Origin: Pseudomonas sp. StFLB209
GTDB taxonomy: Bacteria > Pseudomonadota > Gammaproteobacteria > Pseudomonadales > Pseudomonadaceae
Assembly: GCF_000829415.1 (NCBI RefSeq)
Contig: NZ_AP014637.1
Coordinates: 4,419,001-4,483,000, forward strand
DNA: 64,000 bases
Reading direction: 5' to 3'
The notes under the pieces were generated by a model that was not told the DNA's origin, made no database searches, and saw nothing but the letters and a program-made list of their open reading frames with translations. A program made the translations under genes and the position numbers. Each line of letters starts with the position of its first letter. Within the stretch, counting starts at the first letter, position 1. Shown here piece by piece: positions 29,062 through 38,426 of the stretch.

Positions 29062-29244
29062 ATGAGTACTGCGATGCTGCACAAGGTGCAAGTCAACGGC
29101 TACCAGGTGATCAGTGTGAACAACGGCCCCTGGCGGGTCTGCACCGACCACGACCGTCTGGCCATTTTCAACACCCGCGATGAGGCCATGGCCTATGCCG
29201 TGTGCCTGCCCACCCGGACCAGCAAGCCCGCCACCCACCATTGA
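29062..29244 (+). CDS. Small hypothetical protein
   Basis: 60 aa. GGAGG lies 5 nt before ATG 29062. The sequence (VNGYQVISVNNGPWRVCTDH, then IFNTRDEAMAYAVCL) looks like a compact beta-beta-alpha fold; no family recognised. Monocistronic, followed by a hairpin. Confidence 0.75.
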   Translation: MSTAMLHKVQVNGYQVISVNNGPWRVCTDHDRLAIFNTRDEAMAYAVCLPTRTSKPATHH

Positions 29245-29252
29245 CCCCGCTC

Positions 29253-29279
29253 TTCAGGGCCGCGCAAGGCGGCCCTGAA
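29253..29279. terminator. Hairpin between converging genes
   Basis: TTCAGGGCCGC (29253-29263) pairs with GCGGCCCTGAA (29269-29279) around GCAAG. There is no long T-run, so it may be a weak terminator for both converging genes. Confidence 0.55.
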
Positions 29280-29292
29280 TCTGTCGTGCGTT

Positions 29293-30309
29293 TCAGCCGT
29301 CTTTGAACAGGAAACTATAGGCATTGATCGCCGGCACGCCGCCCAGATGTGCATACAGTACGCGCGAGCCCTCCGGGAATTCGTTATTGCGCACCATCTC
29401 GATCATCCCGTGCATCGATTTGCCTTCGTAGACCGGGTCGGTCAGTACCCCTTCGAGCCTGGCGCACAGGCGGATCGCTTGCAGCGTACCGTCACTGGGC
29501 AGGCCGTATTCAGGACCGCCAAAGCGAGTGTCGAGTACCACGTCGTCGTCGTTGATTTCCCGACCCAGTTCGACCAGCTCTGCGGTATGCCGGGCGATGC
29601 GCAGGATCTGCTCGCGGGTCTGTTGCGGCTTGGCCGAGGCGTCGATGCCGATCACCCGCTGGGCGCGACCATCGACGGCAAAGCCTGCGATCATGCCGGC
29701 CTGGGTGCTGCCGGTCACCGAACAGACCACGATGTAGTCGAACTTGAAACCGAGTTGTTCTTCCTGTTGCCGCACTTCATCGGCAAAGCGGGCGAAGCCC
29801 AGGCCGCCATATGGGTGTTCCGAGCAACCGGCCGGAATCGGGTAGGGCTTGCCGCCCTTGGCCTGGACATCAGCCATGGCGTTTTCCCAACTCGGACGGA
29901 TGCCTATGTCGAAGCCTGCGCTGTCCAGGCGCACATCAGCGCCCATGATCCGCGACATCTCGATATTGCCGACCCGGTCATACACCGCATCGGAGTAATT
30001 CACCCAGTTTTCCTGGACCAGCACGCACTTCATGCCCAAATGGGCGGCCACCGCCGCGACCTGCCGGGTCTGATTGGACTGAATGCCGCCGATCGACACC
30101 AGCGTGTCGTAGCCGCCTTCAATGGCTTCAGGAATCAGGTATTCAAGCTTGCGCGTCTTGTTGCCGCCGAAGGCAAGGCCGCTGTTGCAGTCTTCGCGTT
30201 TGGCGTACAGCTCGACCTTGCCGCCCAGGTGCTCACTCAGGCGTTTGAGTGGGGTGATCGGCGAGGGGCCGAAGGTCAGCGGGTAACGTTTGAATTTTCC
30301 CAGATTCAT
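29293..30309 (-). CDS. acdS: 1-aminocyclopropane-1-carboxylate (ACC) deaminase
   Basis: PLP enzyme that splits the ethylene precursor ACC to 2-oxobutyrate and ammonia; in plant-associated bacteria it lowers host ethylene. 338 aa, the family length. The PLP lysine is Lys51 ([12 protein letters not shown]). The residues that separate true ACC deaminases from D-cysteine desulfhydrases are in place: Tyr294 and Glu295 (VYEGKS) and Leu322 (YAHLGG). Divergent from an Lrp-type regulator, as in known acd loci. Enzyme identity is well supported. Confidence 0.93.
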   Translation of the reverse strand: MNLGKFKRYPLTFGPSPITPLKRLSEHLGGKVELYAKREDCNSGLAFGGNKTRKLEYLIPEAIEGGYDTLVSIGGIQSNQTRQVAAVAAHLGMKCVLVQENWVNYSDAVYDRVGNIEMSRIMGADVRLDSAGFDIGIRPSWENAMADVQAKGGKPYPIPAGCSEHPYGGLGFARFADEVRQQEEQLGFKFDYIVVCSVTGSTQAGMIAGFAVDGRAQRVIGIDASAKPQQTREQILRIARHTAELVELGREINDDDVVLDTRFGGPEYGLPSDGTLQAIRLCARLEGVLTDPVYEGKSMHGMIEMVRNNEFPEGSRVLYAHLGGVPAINAYSFLFKDG

Positions 30310-30379
30310 GGTGAGGCTCCATCAGTGCTCGAACGATGGACTCATCTTAAGAAAAGCGTGTAAATGACGGGTTGCAAAG

Positions 30380-30429
30380 AATGATCAGTTGACGAACTTG
30401 ATGTTCGTGATTTCTATTTGAAGATCATT
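30380..30429. promoter_or_regulatory. Inverted repeats in acdS-acdR intergenic region
   Basis: ACGAAC (30392-30397) and GTTCGT (30403-30408) form a perfect 6-bp repeat around TTGAT. An outer pair AATGATC (30380-30386) and GATCATT (30423-30429) flanks it. Lrp-type regulators bind such sites as multimers. AcdR binding is inference. Confidence 0.5.
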
Positions 30430-30448
30430 TTATTTCGTGAAATGGACC

Positions 30449-30955
30449 ATGAAAGCAATAAATGAACACAGCAAAACCCGCCAGCCCGGCCCGCCACCGG
30501 TTCTCGACCGGATCGACAAGGCGATCCTGCGCAGCTTGCAGCGCGATGCTTCAATCTCCAACGTGGCGCTGGCCGAAAAAGTCAGCCTCAGCCCGCCAGC
30601 CTGCCTGCGCCGGGTCGAGCGACTCAAGCAGGCCGGAATTATCAAAGGGGTGGTTGCGCTGCTCGACGGTGAGGCGCTGGAGGCGGGCATGGTGGTGCTG
30701 ATTGGCGTGGTACTGGACCGTTCGACGCCGGAGTCGTTTGCCCAGTTCGAAGCCGCCGCTCAGAAGATCTCCGGCTGCATGGAGGTGCATGTGGTCACCG
30801 GCGAGTTCGACTACTTCATGCTGCTGCGCACCCGTGACAGCCAGAGCTTCAACAAACTGCACGCCGAGCAGTTGTTGTACCTGCCCGGGGTCAGGCAGAT
30901 ACGCTCGTTCATGGGCCTGCGCCAGGTGCTGTCGACCACCCAACTGGCGTTTTAG
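30449..30955 (+). CDS. acdR: Lrp/AsnC-family regulator of acdS
   Basis: 168 aa. Winged helix with LDRIDKAILRSLQRDASISN then LAEKVSLSPPACLRRVERL, and a C-terminal RAM/AsnC effector domain (CMEVHVVTGEFDYFMLLRT). ATG 30449 is taken; a GTG at 30437 would add four residues. It is divergent from acdS with 139 nt between, the arrangement described for ACC deaminase loci in Pseudomonas. The gene symbol rests on context. Confidence 0.85.
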   Translation: MKAINEHSKTRQPGPPPVLDRIDKAILRSLQRDASISNVALAEKVSLSPPACLRRVERLKQAGIIKGVVALLDGEALEAGMVVLIGVVLDRSTPESFAQFEAAAQKISGCMEVHVVTGEFDYFMLLRTRDSQSFNKLHAEQLLYLPGVRQIRSFMGLRQVLSTTQLAF

Positions 30956-30969
30956 CCGGTCATCATGCT

Positions 30970-31015
30970 GCCGTGCCTGAGACACGGCACTGTGTAGGAG
31001 CGACCTTGGTCTGGG
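30970..31015. repeat. Hairpin and degenerate REP after acdR
   Basis: GCCGTG (30970-30975) pairs with CACGGC (30983-30988), a possible weak terminator. It is followed by TGTAGGAGCGACCTTGGTC, an imperfect REP half. Confidence 0.5.
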
Positions 31016-31134
31016 CGGCATACCGACGAAGGCGGCGTGAAACCGATCGCTAATGTGCTGATTTCACCGGCCCTCTGGCGAGCTCGCTCTCACGGATTTA
31101 GCGCATCATGGGGCTTGAATGATCGGCATTATTG

Positions 31135-31605
31135 CTACGCGGGCGAAAGAAAGTGGTCCTGCAGATAGCCTCTGACCAATTGCCCGGTGGTGTCGAGAAT
31201 TTCCTCGATCTGGATATCCATTACGGCTTGCGCCTGTTCGGCGGCATCCAGACCGAAAAAGTGCAGGCGGTGCCCGCACACCGACCCCAGCCAGGTCAGG
31301 TGCACGCTGTGCAGCATTTCGACGTCCAGCAAATGGCAGGTCTTGGGGATCTGACCGAGCAACTCGCTGGCGACGCAGCGCGTTGGCTGGCGCGCATCGG
31401 GGTTGCTGGCTTCGGCGGCGAGCCATTGATGCTCCAGTTGCACCGGGTGCGGAATATACAGGCACGCGACCTGATCCCAATCGCTGATCCGGGCGGCAAG
31501 GGTGTCAACCAGGTAGCAGGGCAGGTCACCGCTGCAAATGATGATGACCCCGGTGTCCTGAGTGGCAGGCTTGATCCAGCCGTGCGGTTCTGAATCCTTC
31601 AGCAT
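31135..31605 (-). CDS. Hypothetical protein
   Basis: 156 aa, no recognised family. AAGGAGCTGTTC before ATG 31605 is a near-ideal ribosome site, which favours this strand over the open plus-strand frames in the same place. The protein reads like a folded cytoplasmic alpha/beta protein: DTGVIIICSGDLPCYLVDTL, then WDQVACLYIPHPVQLEHQW, with several Cys and His. No signal peptide or membrane segment. Isolated between acdR and tonB. Confidence 0.7.
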   Translation of the reverse strand: MLKDSEPHGWIKPATQDTGVIIICSGDLPCYLVDTLAARISDWDQVACLYIPHPVQLEHQWLAAEASNPDARQPTRCVASELLGQIPKTCHLLDVEMLHSVHLTWLGSVCGHRLHFFGLDAAEQAQAVMDIQIEEILDTTGQLVRGYLQDHFLSPA

Positions 31606-31914
31606 GAACAGCTCCTTGTTGGTTCTGCACCGCTGGTGAGCGGGTTCGATGAGTAATGGCTATTTGCTCTGCGTTGTCAAAGCGCTTTTTCCCAGCGGCT
31701 GTGCAACGGCTTTGGCACAGGGCTCTGCGGACCGGCGCAGTATCCATGGCTAAAAACTGCATATTTCTTTTGTGAATAAACAACGAACTAAATATTCCTT
31801 TCTGGCGTATAGGGTTTCGTAGATGATTGCCCTCAGCGAAAACCACTTTGAAGAAGGGTGACTGATACCAACAGAACCTGGATTTTTTTACCGAAAAAAT
31901 GCAGGAGTGAATCA
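31606..31914. other. Intergenic region upstream of tonB, no gene seen
   Basis: 309 bases holding the ribosome site of the leftward gene and the promoter area of tonB. An AT-rich block at about 31750-31850 is a plausible promoter zone. I did not find a convincing 19-bp Fur box. Confidence 0.6.
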
Positions 31915-32727
31915 ATGGGCAATGTCCAGACCGCTGCCAGTGCACATGAGGTGCCTTGGCGCCAGGCACCAAGCGGCGAGTTGGTCGACCTGGGCCGTCC
32001 TTACCGTGGACCCTTGGCGCTGTCGCGTTTGCACAGCACGCCCAAGCGGGTTCTGGGCCGCCGGGAAGGCATTCTGTTGGGCGCCTTCGCCCTGGTGTTG
32101 CACGGCGCAGTGATCTACTGGGTCAGCCAGACACCAACCCCCGCGTTGCCGGTCGTGCCGCCGGAAATTCCGCCGATGACCATCGAATTTTCCGCCCCCA
32201 CTCCGCCAGTGGTCGAGCCTCCGCCGCCGGAGCCGATCCCTGAGCCGGTGGTTCAGGAGCCGCCGCCACCGGTTGAAGACGAACTGGCGGTCAAACCGCC
32301 GCCGCCCAAGCCCAAGCCGAAACCGGTGGTCAAGCCTGCACCAAAACCTGTGCCCAAGCCGGTCGAGCAGCCACCAGCGCCAACGCCGCCTCCGCCGCAA
32401 CCGGTCGCCGCGCCAGCACCGCCGGCACCACCCGCGCCTGCGCCGGTGACTCCGCCATCGGCCAGTGCCGGTTACCTGCGTAACCCGGCGCCGGAATACC
32501 CGTCGCTGGCGATGCGCCGCGGTTGGGAAGGCACTGTGTTGCTGCGAGTGCATGTACTGGCCAGTGGTCGTCCGGGCGATATCCAGATTCAAAAGAGCAG
32601 CGGCCGCGACCAGCTCGATGAAGCCGCCGTGACCGCCGTCAAGCGCTGGAGCTTTGTACCCGGCAAACAGGGCGACAAACCGGTCGATGGCTGGGTCAGC
32701 GTACCGATCGACTTCAAGCTCAAGTAA
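31915..32727 (+). CDS. tonB: Energy transducer TonB
   Basis: Carries proton-motive energy from ExbBD to outer-membrane receptors. 270 aa. A cytoplasmic N-terminus of about 60 residues precedes one membrane span (LLGAFALVLHGAVIYWVS). Then a long Pro/Glu then Pro/Lys rod (for example PPPPKPKPKPVVKPAPKPVP) and a C-terminal domain with YPSLAMRRGWEGTVLLRVHV and SSGRDQLDEAAVTAVKRWSF. GCAGGAG lies before ATG 31915. Followed by exbB after 113 nt. The long N-terminal extension is typical of pseudomonad TonB. Confidence 0.95.
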   Translation: MGNVQTAASAHEVPWRQAPSGELVDLGRPYRGPLALSRLHSTPKRVLGRREGILLGAFALVLHGAVIYWVSQTPTPALPVVPPEIPPMTIEFSAPTPPVVEPPPPEPIPEPVVQEPPPPVEDELAVKPPPPKPKPKPVVKPAPKPVPKPVEQPPAPTPPPPQPVAAPAPPAPPAPAPVTPPSASAGYLRNPAPEYPSLAMRRGWEGTVLLRVHVLASGRPGDIQIQKSSGRDQLDEAAVTAVKRWSFVPGKQGDKPVDGWVSVPIDFKLK

Positions 32728-32840
32728 CGGCTTTACCCGGTTTTCTAACCAAAAATTGCGCTTTACCCCATTTCAGCGGGCGACCTGACAAAAGGAGCAT
32801 CGCACACCCGACCTGATGCATCTGCACGAGAGTACCGAAC

Positions 32841-33560
32841 ATGAACCTACTGGCATCTCCATTCGAATCTGTTGAACACGCGGTCATCTGGCTGCTGATT
32901 GGCTTCTCCGTTGTGACGTGGGGCCTGGCCCTGCTCAAGGGCGTGCAGTTCTCACGCCTGAAGGGCCAGGACAAGGCCTTCCACAAGAAATTCTGGGCCG
33001 CCTCCAGTCTCGACTCCGCAGCCGAGCTGGCGCACAACAACCCAGGCTCCGCTGCCCGTGTCGCGCAGGCCGGTTACGCGGCCATCCAGGTGCAGGAAAA
33101 CGCCCAGAACGACCTGAGCCAGTCGATCAACCACCAGGACCGTCTGGAGCGCGCCCTGCGCCAGCAGATCGTCCGTGAACGCCGCTCGCTGGAAACCGGC
33201 CTGGCGGTACTGGCCAGTATCGGCAGCACCTCGCCGTTCATCGGCCTGTTTGGCACCGTGTGGGGGATCATGTCAGCGCTCAAAGGTATCAGTGCGGCCG
33301 GTTCGGCCAGCCTGGAAACCGTCGCCGGGCCAATCGGTGCGGCACTGGTCGCAACCGGTGTCGGTATCGCCGTCGCGGTGCCTGCGGTACTGGTTTACAA
33401 CTACTTCCTGCGTCGCCTGAAGCTGACCGCTGCCGACCTGGACGATTTCGCCCATGACTTCTACAGCCTGGCCCAGAAGCATTCGTTCCGCGTCCTGCTG
33501 CACCCGGTGCTCAAGTCCGGCGCCACTGCCAGCGGCCAGAAAGTGAAGGAGGCGTCCTGA
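32841..33560 (+). CDS. exbB: ExbB proton channel subunit
   Basis: 239 aa, MotA/TolQ/ExbB family with three membrane segments. The conserved block is LAVLASIGSTSPFIGLFGTV then WGIMSALKGIS. Forms the inner-membrane motor with ExbD. It has no N-terminal signal extension, unlike the longer ExbB of some pseudomonads. One nucleotide separates its stop from exbD. Confidence 0.94.
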   Translation: MNLLASPFESVEHAVIWLLIGFSVVTWGLALLKGVQFSRLKGQDKAFHKKFWAASSLDSAAELAHNNPGSAARVAQAGYAAIQVQENAQNDLSQSINHQDRLERALRQQIVRERRSLETGLAVLASIGSTSPFIGLFGTVWGIMSALKGISAAGSASLETVAGPIGAALVATGVGIAVAVPAVLVYNYFLRRLKLTAADLDDFAHDFYSLAQKHSFRVLLHPVLKSGATASGQKVKEAS

Positions 33561-33561
33561 T

Positions 33562-33963
33562 ATGGCGTTCTCGACCCAAGACAGTGATGAAGTGCTCAGC
33601 GAGATCAACGTAACCCCGCTGGTGGACGTGATGCTGGTACTGCTGGTGGTGTTTATCGTCACCGCACCGCTGCTGACCAATTCGATCCCGATCAACCTGC
33701 CCAAGACCGAAGCAGTTGCACCGGCCGAGCAGAAAGACCCGTTGGTGGTCAGCATCGACGGGCAGGGCAAGGTGTTTATCAATAAGGATGAGATCCAGCC
33801 TGATCTGCTGGAAACCAACCTGCAGGCGGCCAAGGCCAAGGACGACAAGGTTCGGGTGCAACTGCAGGCCGATAATGGCGTGAACTACGGCGAAGTGGCG
33901 CGGGCCATGGCCTCCATCGAACGCGCCGGTATTACCAAGTTGTCAGTGATTACCGCGAAATAG
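33562..33963 (+). CDS. exbD: ExbD proton channel subunit
   Basis: 133 aa. One membrane segment with the key Asp in INVTPLVDVMLVLLVVFIV, then a periplasmic domain. Completes the TonB-ExbB-ExbD complex for siderophore or other TonB-dependent uptake. GAAGGAGGCGTCC precedes ATG 33562. Confidence 0.95.
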   Translation: MAFSTQDSDEVLSEINVTPLVDVMLVLLVVFIVTAPLLTNSIPINLPKTEAVAPAEQKDPLVVSIDGQGKVFINKDEIQPDLLETNLQAAKAKDDKVRVQLQADNGVNYGEVARAMASIERAGITKLSVITAK

Positions 33964-34046
33964 CAACTGCCCCTTCAAGACAGTGAGCTTCGGGTCATTC
34001 CGCCAAGGCATGGGGATGGCCCTTTTTTTTGCTTGTACCTTGCCGC

Positions 34047-34382
34047 TCAACTGCAGGCTTCCGCCGCGATGTAGTAAGCCGTTGAGTCTTCAACCACCGG
34101 CAACATGCCGCTCAATGGTTTGGCACTGTCCAGGCTTTCCAGGCTCTCACCGGTGCCCAGCAGCGAGACCGTTGCGCGCTCGCAGTTGTAGAGGTGCCGG
34201 GAGTACAACACACCCAGCATGCCTTCACGTCGGGTCACGACCACGCGCTGCTGCGGGTGACCGGACTTTTTCACCAGTGCGTGCTGGGCGCCCGGATCGT
34301 GCGGAACGCTGATCGGCTTTTCCGCAGAATGGACTGCCAGTGTGGGGGCCACAAAGGCCAGCGCGAGTATCAGGGTTTTCAT
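34047..34382 (-). CDS. Secreted hypothetical protein
   Basis: 111 aa. Signal peptide MKTLILALAFVAPTLAVHSA, then a mature domain with two Cys (YNCERATV and the C-terminal AEACS). GCAGGAGGCACTG precedes ATG 34382. No family recognised. It converges on exbD across an 83-nt gap. Confidence 0.75.
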   Translation of the reverse strand: MKTLILALAFVAPTLAVHSAEKPISVPHDPGAQHALVKKSGHPQQRVVVTRREGMLGVLYSRHLYNCERATVSLLGTGESLESLDSAKPLSGMLPVVEDSTAYYIAAEACS

Positions 34383-34720
34383 CAGTGCCTCCTGCGGATG
34401 ATGCGACGCGCCTTGCGTACCTGCTCAAATTATGAAATCCAAAAGTGCTGGCATATAGCCGCTTGTCGACTCGCGCAGTGTTAGTCCATTGCTGATACAA
34501 AACCCGTTACACATTTTGTTAAAGGGCAGGGACTTGCGGGCGAGATGTTCGTGTGCGCACGCCAATGACGGCGGTTTGTCGCCAGGCCTTTTCCGACCGG
34601 CGGTCTCATCCGGTCGGCATGCCCGATGCCGACCATTCGTCAGGGCCGCCGGTGACTGTGTTGAACACCAGGCGGCGCATGGGGGACACACAAAGACATC
34701 CCATGCAGAGGAAATCCTTC
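34383..34720. other. Intergenic region, no gene seen
   Basis: 338 bases between divergent genes. It has an AT-rich stretch (about 34425-34525) likely to hold promoters and a GC-rich stretch with small palindromes (CGGCATGCCCGATGCCG near 34617). Frames crossing it lack ribosome sites. Confidence 0.5.
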
Positions 34721-35578
34721 ATGACTGACTATCCACGCCCACCGTTTCCTAAACAGACCCAGCCGGTGCCCGGCAGCCAGGGCCGCATGGACCCTTACCC
34801 CGACTGCGGCGAAGAAAGCTACACCGGATCGGGCCGCTTGCAGGGCAAGGTGGCGCTGATCACGGGGGCCGACAGCGGTATCGGTCGTGCGGTGGCAATC
34901 GCCTTTGCCCGTGAAGGTGCTGATGTGGCAGTGGCCTATCTGGATGAGCATGATGACGCTCAGGAAACCGCACGCTGGGTCGAGCGCGCGGGGCGCCAGT
35001 GTCTGTTGCTGCCCGGTGACCTTGCTGAAAAAGCCATGTGCAAGGAGGTCGTCGACAAGACCGTGGCGCAATTCGGGCGCCTCGATGTGCTGGTCAATAA
35101 CGCGGCATTCCAGATGACCCACCAGCGCTTTGAAGATATCCCGGACGAGGAGTGGGTGCGCACCTTCGATATCAACATCACCGCGATGTTCCGCATCTGC
35201 CAGGCGGCGGTCCCGCACATGCAGGCCGGTGCCTCCATCATCAACACCAGTTCGGTCAATTCCGACATGCCCAAACCGACGCTGCTGCCTTACGCGACCA
35301 CCAAGGGGGCGATCGCCAACTTCACCGGTGGCCTGGCGCAGTTGCTGGGTGAGCGGGGCATTCGAGTCAACAGCGTTGCACCGGGGCCGATCTGGACGCC
35401 GCTGATTCCGGCGACGATGCCGGCAGAGGAGGTCGAGCAGTTCGGCAGCAACACACCGCTAGGTCGCCCCGGTCAGCCGGTCGAGGTTGCGCCGCTGTAT
35501 GTACTGCTGGCCAGTGACGAAGGCAGCTACCTGTCAGGCGAACGCTTTGGTGTCACTGGCGGACGGCCGATTTTGTAA
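34721..35578 (+). CDS. SDR family oxidoreductase (YghA/GSP39-like)
   Basis: 285 aa NAD(P)-dependent dehydrogenase. The extended N-terminus (PRPPFPKQTQPVPGSQGRMD) is typical of the YghA / general-stress-protein-39 branch. Rossmann motif TGADSGIGRA, NNAA, catalytic Ser in NTSSVNS and YATTK with the catalytic Tyr and Lys. AGAGGAAA precedes ATG 34721. Substrate unknown; this branch is often stress-induced. It precedes an aldehyde dehydrogenase by 94 nt. Confidence 0.9.
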   Translation: MTDYPRPPFPKQTQPVPGSQGRMDPYPDCGEESYTGSGRLQGKVALITGADSGIGRAVAIAFAREGADVAVAYLDEHDDAQETARWVERAGRQCLLLPGDLAEKAMCKEVVDKTVAQFGRLDVLVNNAAFQMTHQRFEDIPDEEWVRTFDINITAMFRICQAAVPHMQAGASIINTSSVNSDMPKPTLLPYATTKGAIANFTGGLAQLLGERGIRVNSVAPGPIWTPLIPATMPAEEVEQFGSNTPLGRPGQPVEVAPLYVLLASDEGSYLSGERFGVTGGRPIL

Positions 35579-35672
35579 TGCCGTGGTTGATCTGCGCGCA
35601 GACAGCCCCATGTAACCCATAGAGAGAAACGACAGACGGTTTTTATTCTAAGTTAGCCAATGGAGAGTCACG

Positions 35673-37103
35673 ATGTATCCAGATGTGCAACTGTATATCG
35701 ACGGTCAATGGCGCGCCGCACGTGACGGCCGCTCACAGCCGGTGTTGAACCCAGCCACTGGCCAGACCATCGGCCAGGTCGCCCACGCCGATATCGCCGA
35801 CCTGGACGAAGCCTTGGCCGCCGCCGAGCGCGGCTTTGCGACCTGGCGGGTGACGCCGGCGTTCGAGCGCTACAAGATCATGCGTCAGGCTGCGGTGCTG
35901 GTTCGCGAGCGCGCCGATGCCATTGCCCGGATCATGACCCAAGAGCAAGGCAAACCGTTGGCCGAAGCCCGTGCCGAGGCACTGTCGGCCGCCGATATCA
36001 TCGACTGGCTGGCTGAAGAGGGGCGCCGCAGTTACGGCCGCCTGGTGCCATCGCGTAACGTGCATGTCGAGCAGAAAGTCATCAAGGAACCGGTCGGCCC
36101 GGTCGCCGCGTTCACACCGTGGAATTTTCCAATCAACCAGGTGGTGCGCAAGCTGTCTTCGGCGCTGGCCGCCGGTTGCTCGATCATCGTCAAGGCCCCG
36201 GAAGAAACCCCGGCATCGCCGGCCGAACTGATCCGCGCCTTCCACGACGCCGGCGTACCGGCGGGTGTGATCGGCCTGGTTTACGGCGACCCCGCGCAGA
36301 TTTCCGGCTACCTGATCCCGCACCCGGTGATCCGCAAGGTCACGTTCACCGGCTCGACACCCGTCGGCAAGCAACTGGCAGCGCTGGCCGGCCAGCATAT
36401 GAAGCGCGCCACCATGGAGCTGGGCGGTCATGCTCCGGCGCTGGTGTTTGCCGATGCTGACCTGGATCTTGCCGCCCGCACCCTGGCGGCCAGCAAATTT
36501 CGCAATGCCGGGCAAGTGTGTGTCTCGCCGACCCGGATTCTGGTGCAGCGTGAGGTGTTCGATGAGTTCACTGAGCGGTTCGTCGGCCTGACCCGCGAGG
36601 TCAAGGTCGGTTCCGGGCTGGACGCAGGCACCACCATGGGGCCGTTGGCCAACCAACGCCGGGTCCCGGCGCTACGGGAACTGGTTGACGATGCCGTCAG
36701 CCATGGTGCCCGTCTGGAAACCGGTGGCAAGGCGATTGAAGGCGACGGCTGGTTCTTCGAGCCCACCGTGCTGAGCGGCCTGACTACAGCCATGCGCATC
36801 ATGAACGACGAGCCGTTTGGGCCGGTGGCCTTGCTGGTGCCGTTTGACAGTGTCGAAGAGGCGATCGCCGAATCCAACCGGGTGCCTTACGGCCTGGCAT
36901 CGTATGCCTTCACCACCTCGATCAAGACTGCCCAGGCGCTGAGTTACGGTATCGAAGCCGGCATGCTGAGCATCAACCACCAAGGCATCGGCCTGCCGGA
37001 GGTGCCGTTTGGCGGCATCAAGGACTCCGGTTACGGTTCTGAAGGGGGCACCGAGGCCATCGAGGCTTACCTGAACACCAAACTGGTCACCCAGTTCGGT
37101 TGA
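35673..37103 (+). CDS. NAD(P)-dependent aldehyde dehydrogenase
   Basis: 476 aa, ALDH superfamily, close to the succinate-semialdehyde dehydrogenase type. FTPWNFP (cofactor), [17 protein letters not shown] with the general-base Glu, and [11 protein letters not shown] with the nucleophile Cys are all present; NDEPFGPV is near the C-terminus. Oxidises an aldehyde to an acid. The exact substrate cannot be told. Followed by a REPIN. Confidence 0.9.
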   Translation: MYPDVQLYIDGQWRAARDGRSQPVLNPATGQTIGQVAHADIADLDEALAAAERGFATWRVTPAFERYKIMRQAAVLVRERADAIARIMTQEQGKPLAEARAEALSAADIIDWLAEEGRRSYGRLVPSRNVHVEQKVIKEPVGPVAAFTPWNFPINQVVRKLSSALAAGCSIIVKAPEETPASPAELIRAFHDAGVPAGVIGLVYGDPAQISGYLIPHPVIRKVTFTGSTPVGKQLAALAGQHMKRATMELGGHAPALVFADADLDLAARTLAASKFRNAGQVCVSPTRILVQREVFDEFTERFVGLTREVKVGSGLDAGTTMGPLANQRRVPALRELVDDAVSHGARLETGGKAIEGDGWFFEPTVLSGLTTAMRIMNDEPFGPVALLVPFDSVEEAIAESNRVPYGLASYAFTTSIKTAQALSYGIEAGMLSINHQGIGLPEVPFGGIKDSGYGSEGGTEAIEAYLNTKLVTQFG

Positions 37104-37126
37104 GTCGCAATGCTCTCTGGTTGATT

Positions 37127-37216
37127 GTGGGAGCGAGCTTGCTCGCGAAGAGGGCGGTCAAACAGCACATTTGTTGTGAGTGTCACGCCATCTTCGCGAC
37201 CAAGGTCGCTCCTACA
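37127..37216. repeat. REPIN (inverted REP pair)
   Basis: GTGGGAGCGAGCTTGCTCGC opens the element and TTCGCGACCAAGGTCGCTCC then TACA closes it as an inverted partner, about 90 bp in all. This is the doublet form made by REP-associated tyrosine transposases in Pseudomonas. Confidence 0.85.
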
Positions 37217-37236
37217 GGGGGACGTCAGGCGCGCAG

Positions 37237-38175
37237 TTATTCCTTGGCCTGTTGCAAGCCATTTTGCTTGATCGCCAGATTCTTCTCTTTTTTGTACTGC
37301 AACGCCACCGCGGGTACCGGGCCGCTCTGGCCGGTTTCCAGCCATTTGCGCAGGCGGCTGGCATCGGCAAAGTGCGTCTGCTTGCCGAAGGCATCAAGAA
37401 TCACCACCGACACCGGCCGCTTGGCCATGGTGGTCAGCAGCACCAGACAGTGCCCGGCCTGATTGGTAAAGCCGGTCTTGGTCAGGCGAATATCCCAATT
37501 CTCCCGATGCACCAGATGATCGGTGTTGCGAAAGCCGAGGGTGTAATTGGGCTTGCTGAAGCGCACGGTCTTTTCTTCGGTCGCGCTCAACTCGCTGAGC
37601 AATGGATATTTACGTGCTTCCATCAACAGTTTGGTCAGGTCGCGCGCCGTCGATACGTTAAACACCGACAAGCCGGTCGGTTCCAGGAACGCCGTATGGC
37701 TCATGCCCAGCGCCTTGGCCTTGGCATTCATGGCTTTGATAAACGCCGGATAACCTCCTGGGTGACTGTGGGCCAGGCTGGCTGCCGCACGGTTTTCCGA
37801 AGACATCAGGGTAATCAGCAACATGTCACGACGATTAAGCTGGCTGCCCAGTTTGACCCGCGAGAACACCCCTTTCATTTCTTTGGTTTGGGAAATATCG
37901 ACCGGGATCAGTTCGTCCATCGACAGCTTGGCGTCCAGCACGACCATGGCAGTCATCAGTTTGGTGACCGAGGCAATCGGCACCACCACATCCGGGTTAT
38001 TGGCGTAGATGACTTTATTGGTTTGCAGGTCGACAACCATGGTGCTGCCGGAGGCCAGGTGCAGATTGGCCGGGTCACGATTGAACGGGGCAGGCTCATT
38101 GGCCAGTGCCTGAGTACCGATCAGCGAGCCTGTAAGTGCAACTAAAAGGCCCAGCGTACAAAGACGGATTTTCAA
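37237..38175 (-). CDS. pbpG: D-alanyl-D-alanine endopeptidase (PBP7)
   Basis: Periplasmic enzyme that cleaves peptide cross-links in peptidoglycan. 312 aa, S11 family. Signal peptide ends near TQALA (about 25). Active-site motifs: SVTK (Ser69, Lys72), SEN (126-128) and KTGFT. The order and length fit PbpG rather than the larger DacA/DacC. Monocistronic. Confidence 0.92.
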   Translation of the reverse strand: MKIRLCTLGLLVALTGSLIGTQALANEPAPFNRDPANLHLASGSTMVVDLQTNKVIYANNPDVVVPIASVTKLMTAMVVLDAKLSMDELIPVDISQTKEMKGVFSRVKLGSQLNRRDMLLITLMSSENRAAASLAHSHPGGYPAFIKAMNAKAKALGMSHTAFLEPTGLSVFNVSTARDLTKLLMEARKYPLLSELSATEEKTVRFSKPNYTLGFRNTDHLVHRENWDIRLTKTGFTNQAGHCLVLLTTMAKRPVSVVILDAFGKQTHFADASRLRKWLETGQSGPVPAVALQYKKEKNLAIKQNGLQQAKE

Positions 38176-38426
38176 GAACAGTACTCACTCAATGGAAGGT
38201 GTGTCGGCACACGACAAAACAGGAAAAACAGCGCATTTTAGAAGCAGTTTTTGCCTAAAGTCGATGGGGCGAGTGGCGCATTTGTGCATTAAGTCGAGCC
38301 ATTGGATATTTGTTCAGAGAGGGTTAAGTGACAAAACGGTATTGCCCGTAATATTCGTGGTATCTGTCACCTACACCGATTAGCATCCCACGTCATTCGA
38401 ATTTCACGGGTTCAAGGAGTCAGGCA

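Noticed and set aside
29340..29357. Second LexA-like site (GTGCATACAG) near the acdS 3' end
   Set aside because: It lacks the left CTG half at the right spacing and lies inside coding sequence.
29293..30309. D-cysteine desulfhydrase instead of ACC deaminase
   Set aside because: Glu295 and Leu322, the residues that differ in desulfhydrases, are those of ACC deaminase.
31132..31593. Plus-strand frame of about 150 codons opposite the 31135-31605 gene
   Set aside because: No ribosome site, while the minus-strand frame has AAGGAG at ideal spacing.
31606..31914. Fur box upstream of tonB
   Set aside because: No convincing match to the 19-bp Fur consensus by eye. The region is merely AT-rich.
34425..34728. 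Short frames upstream of the SDR gene
   Set aside because: Low-quality composition on both strands and no ribosome sites.
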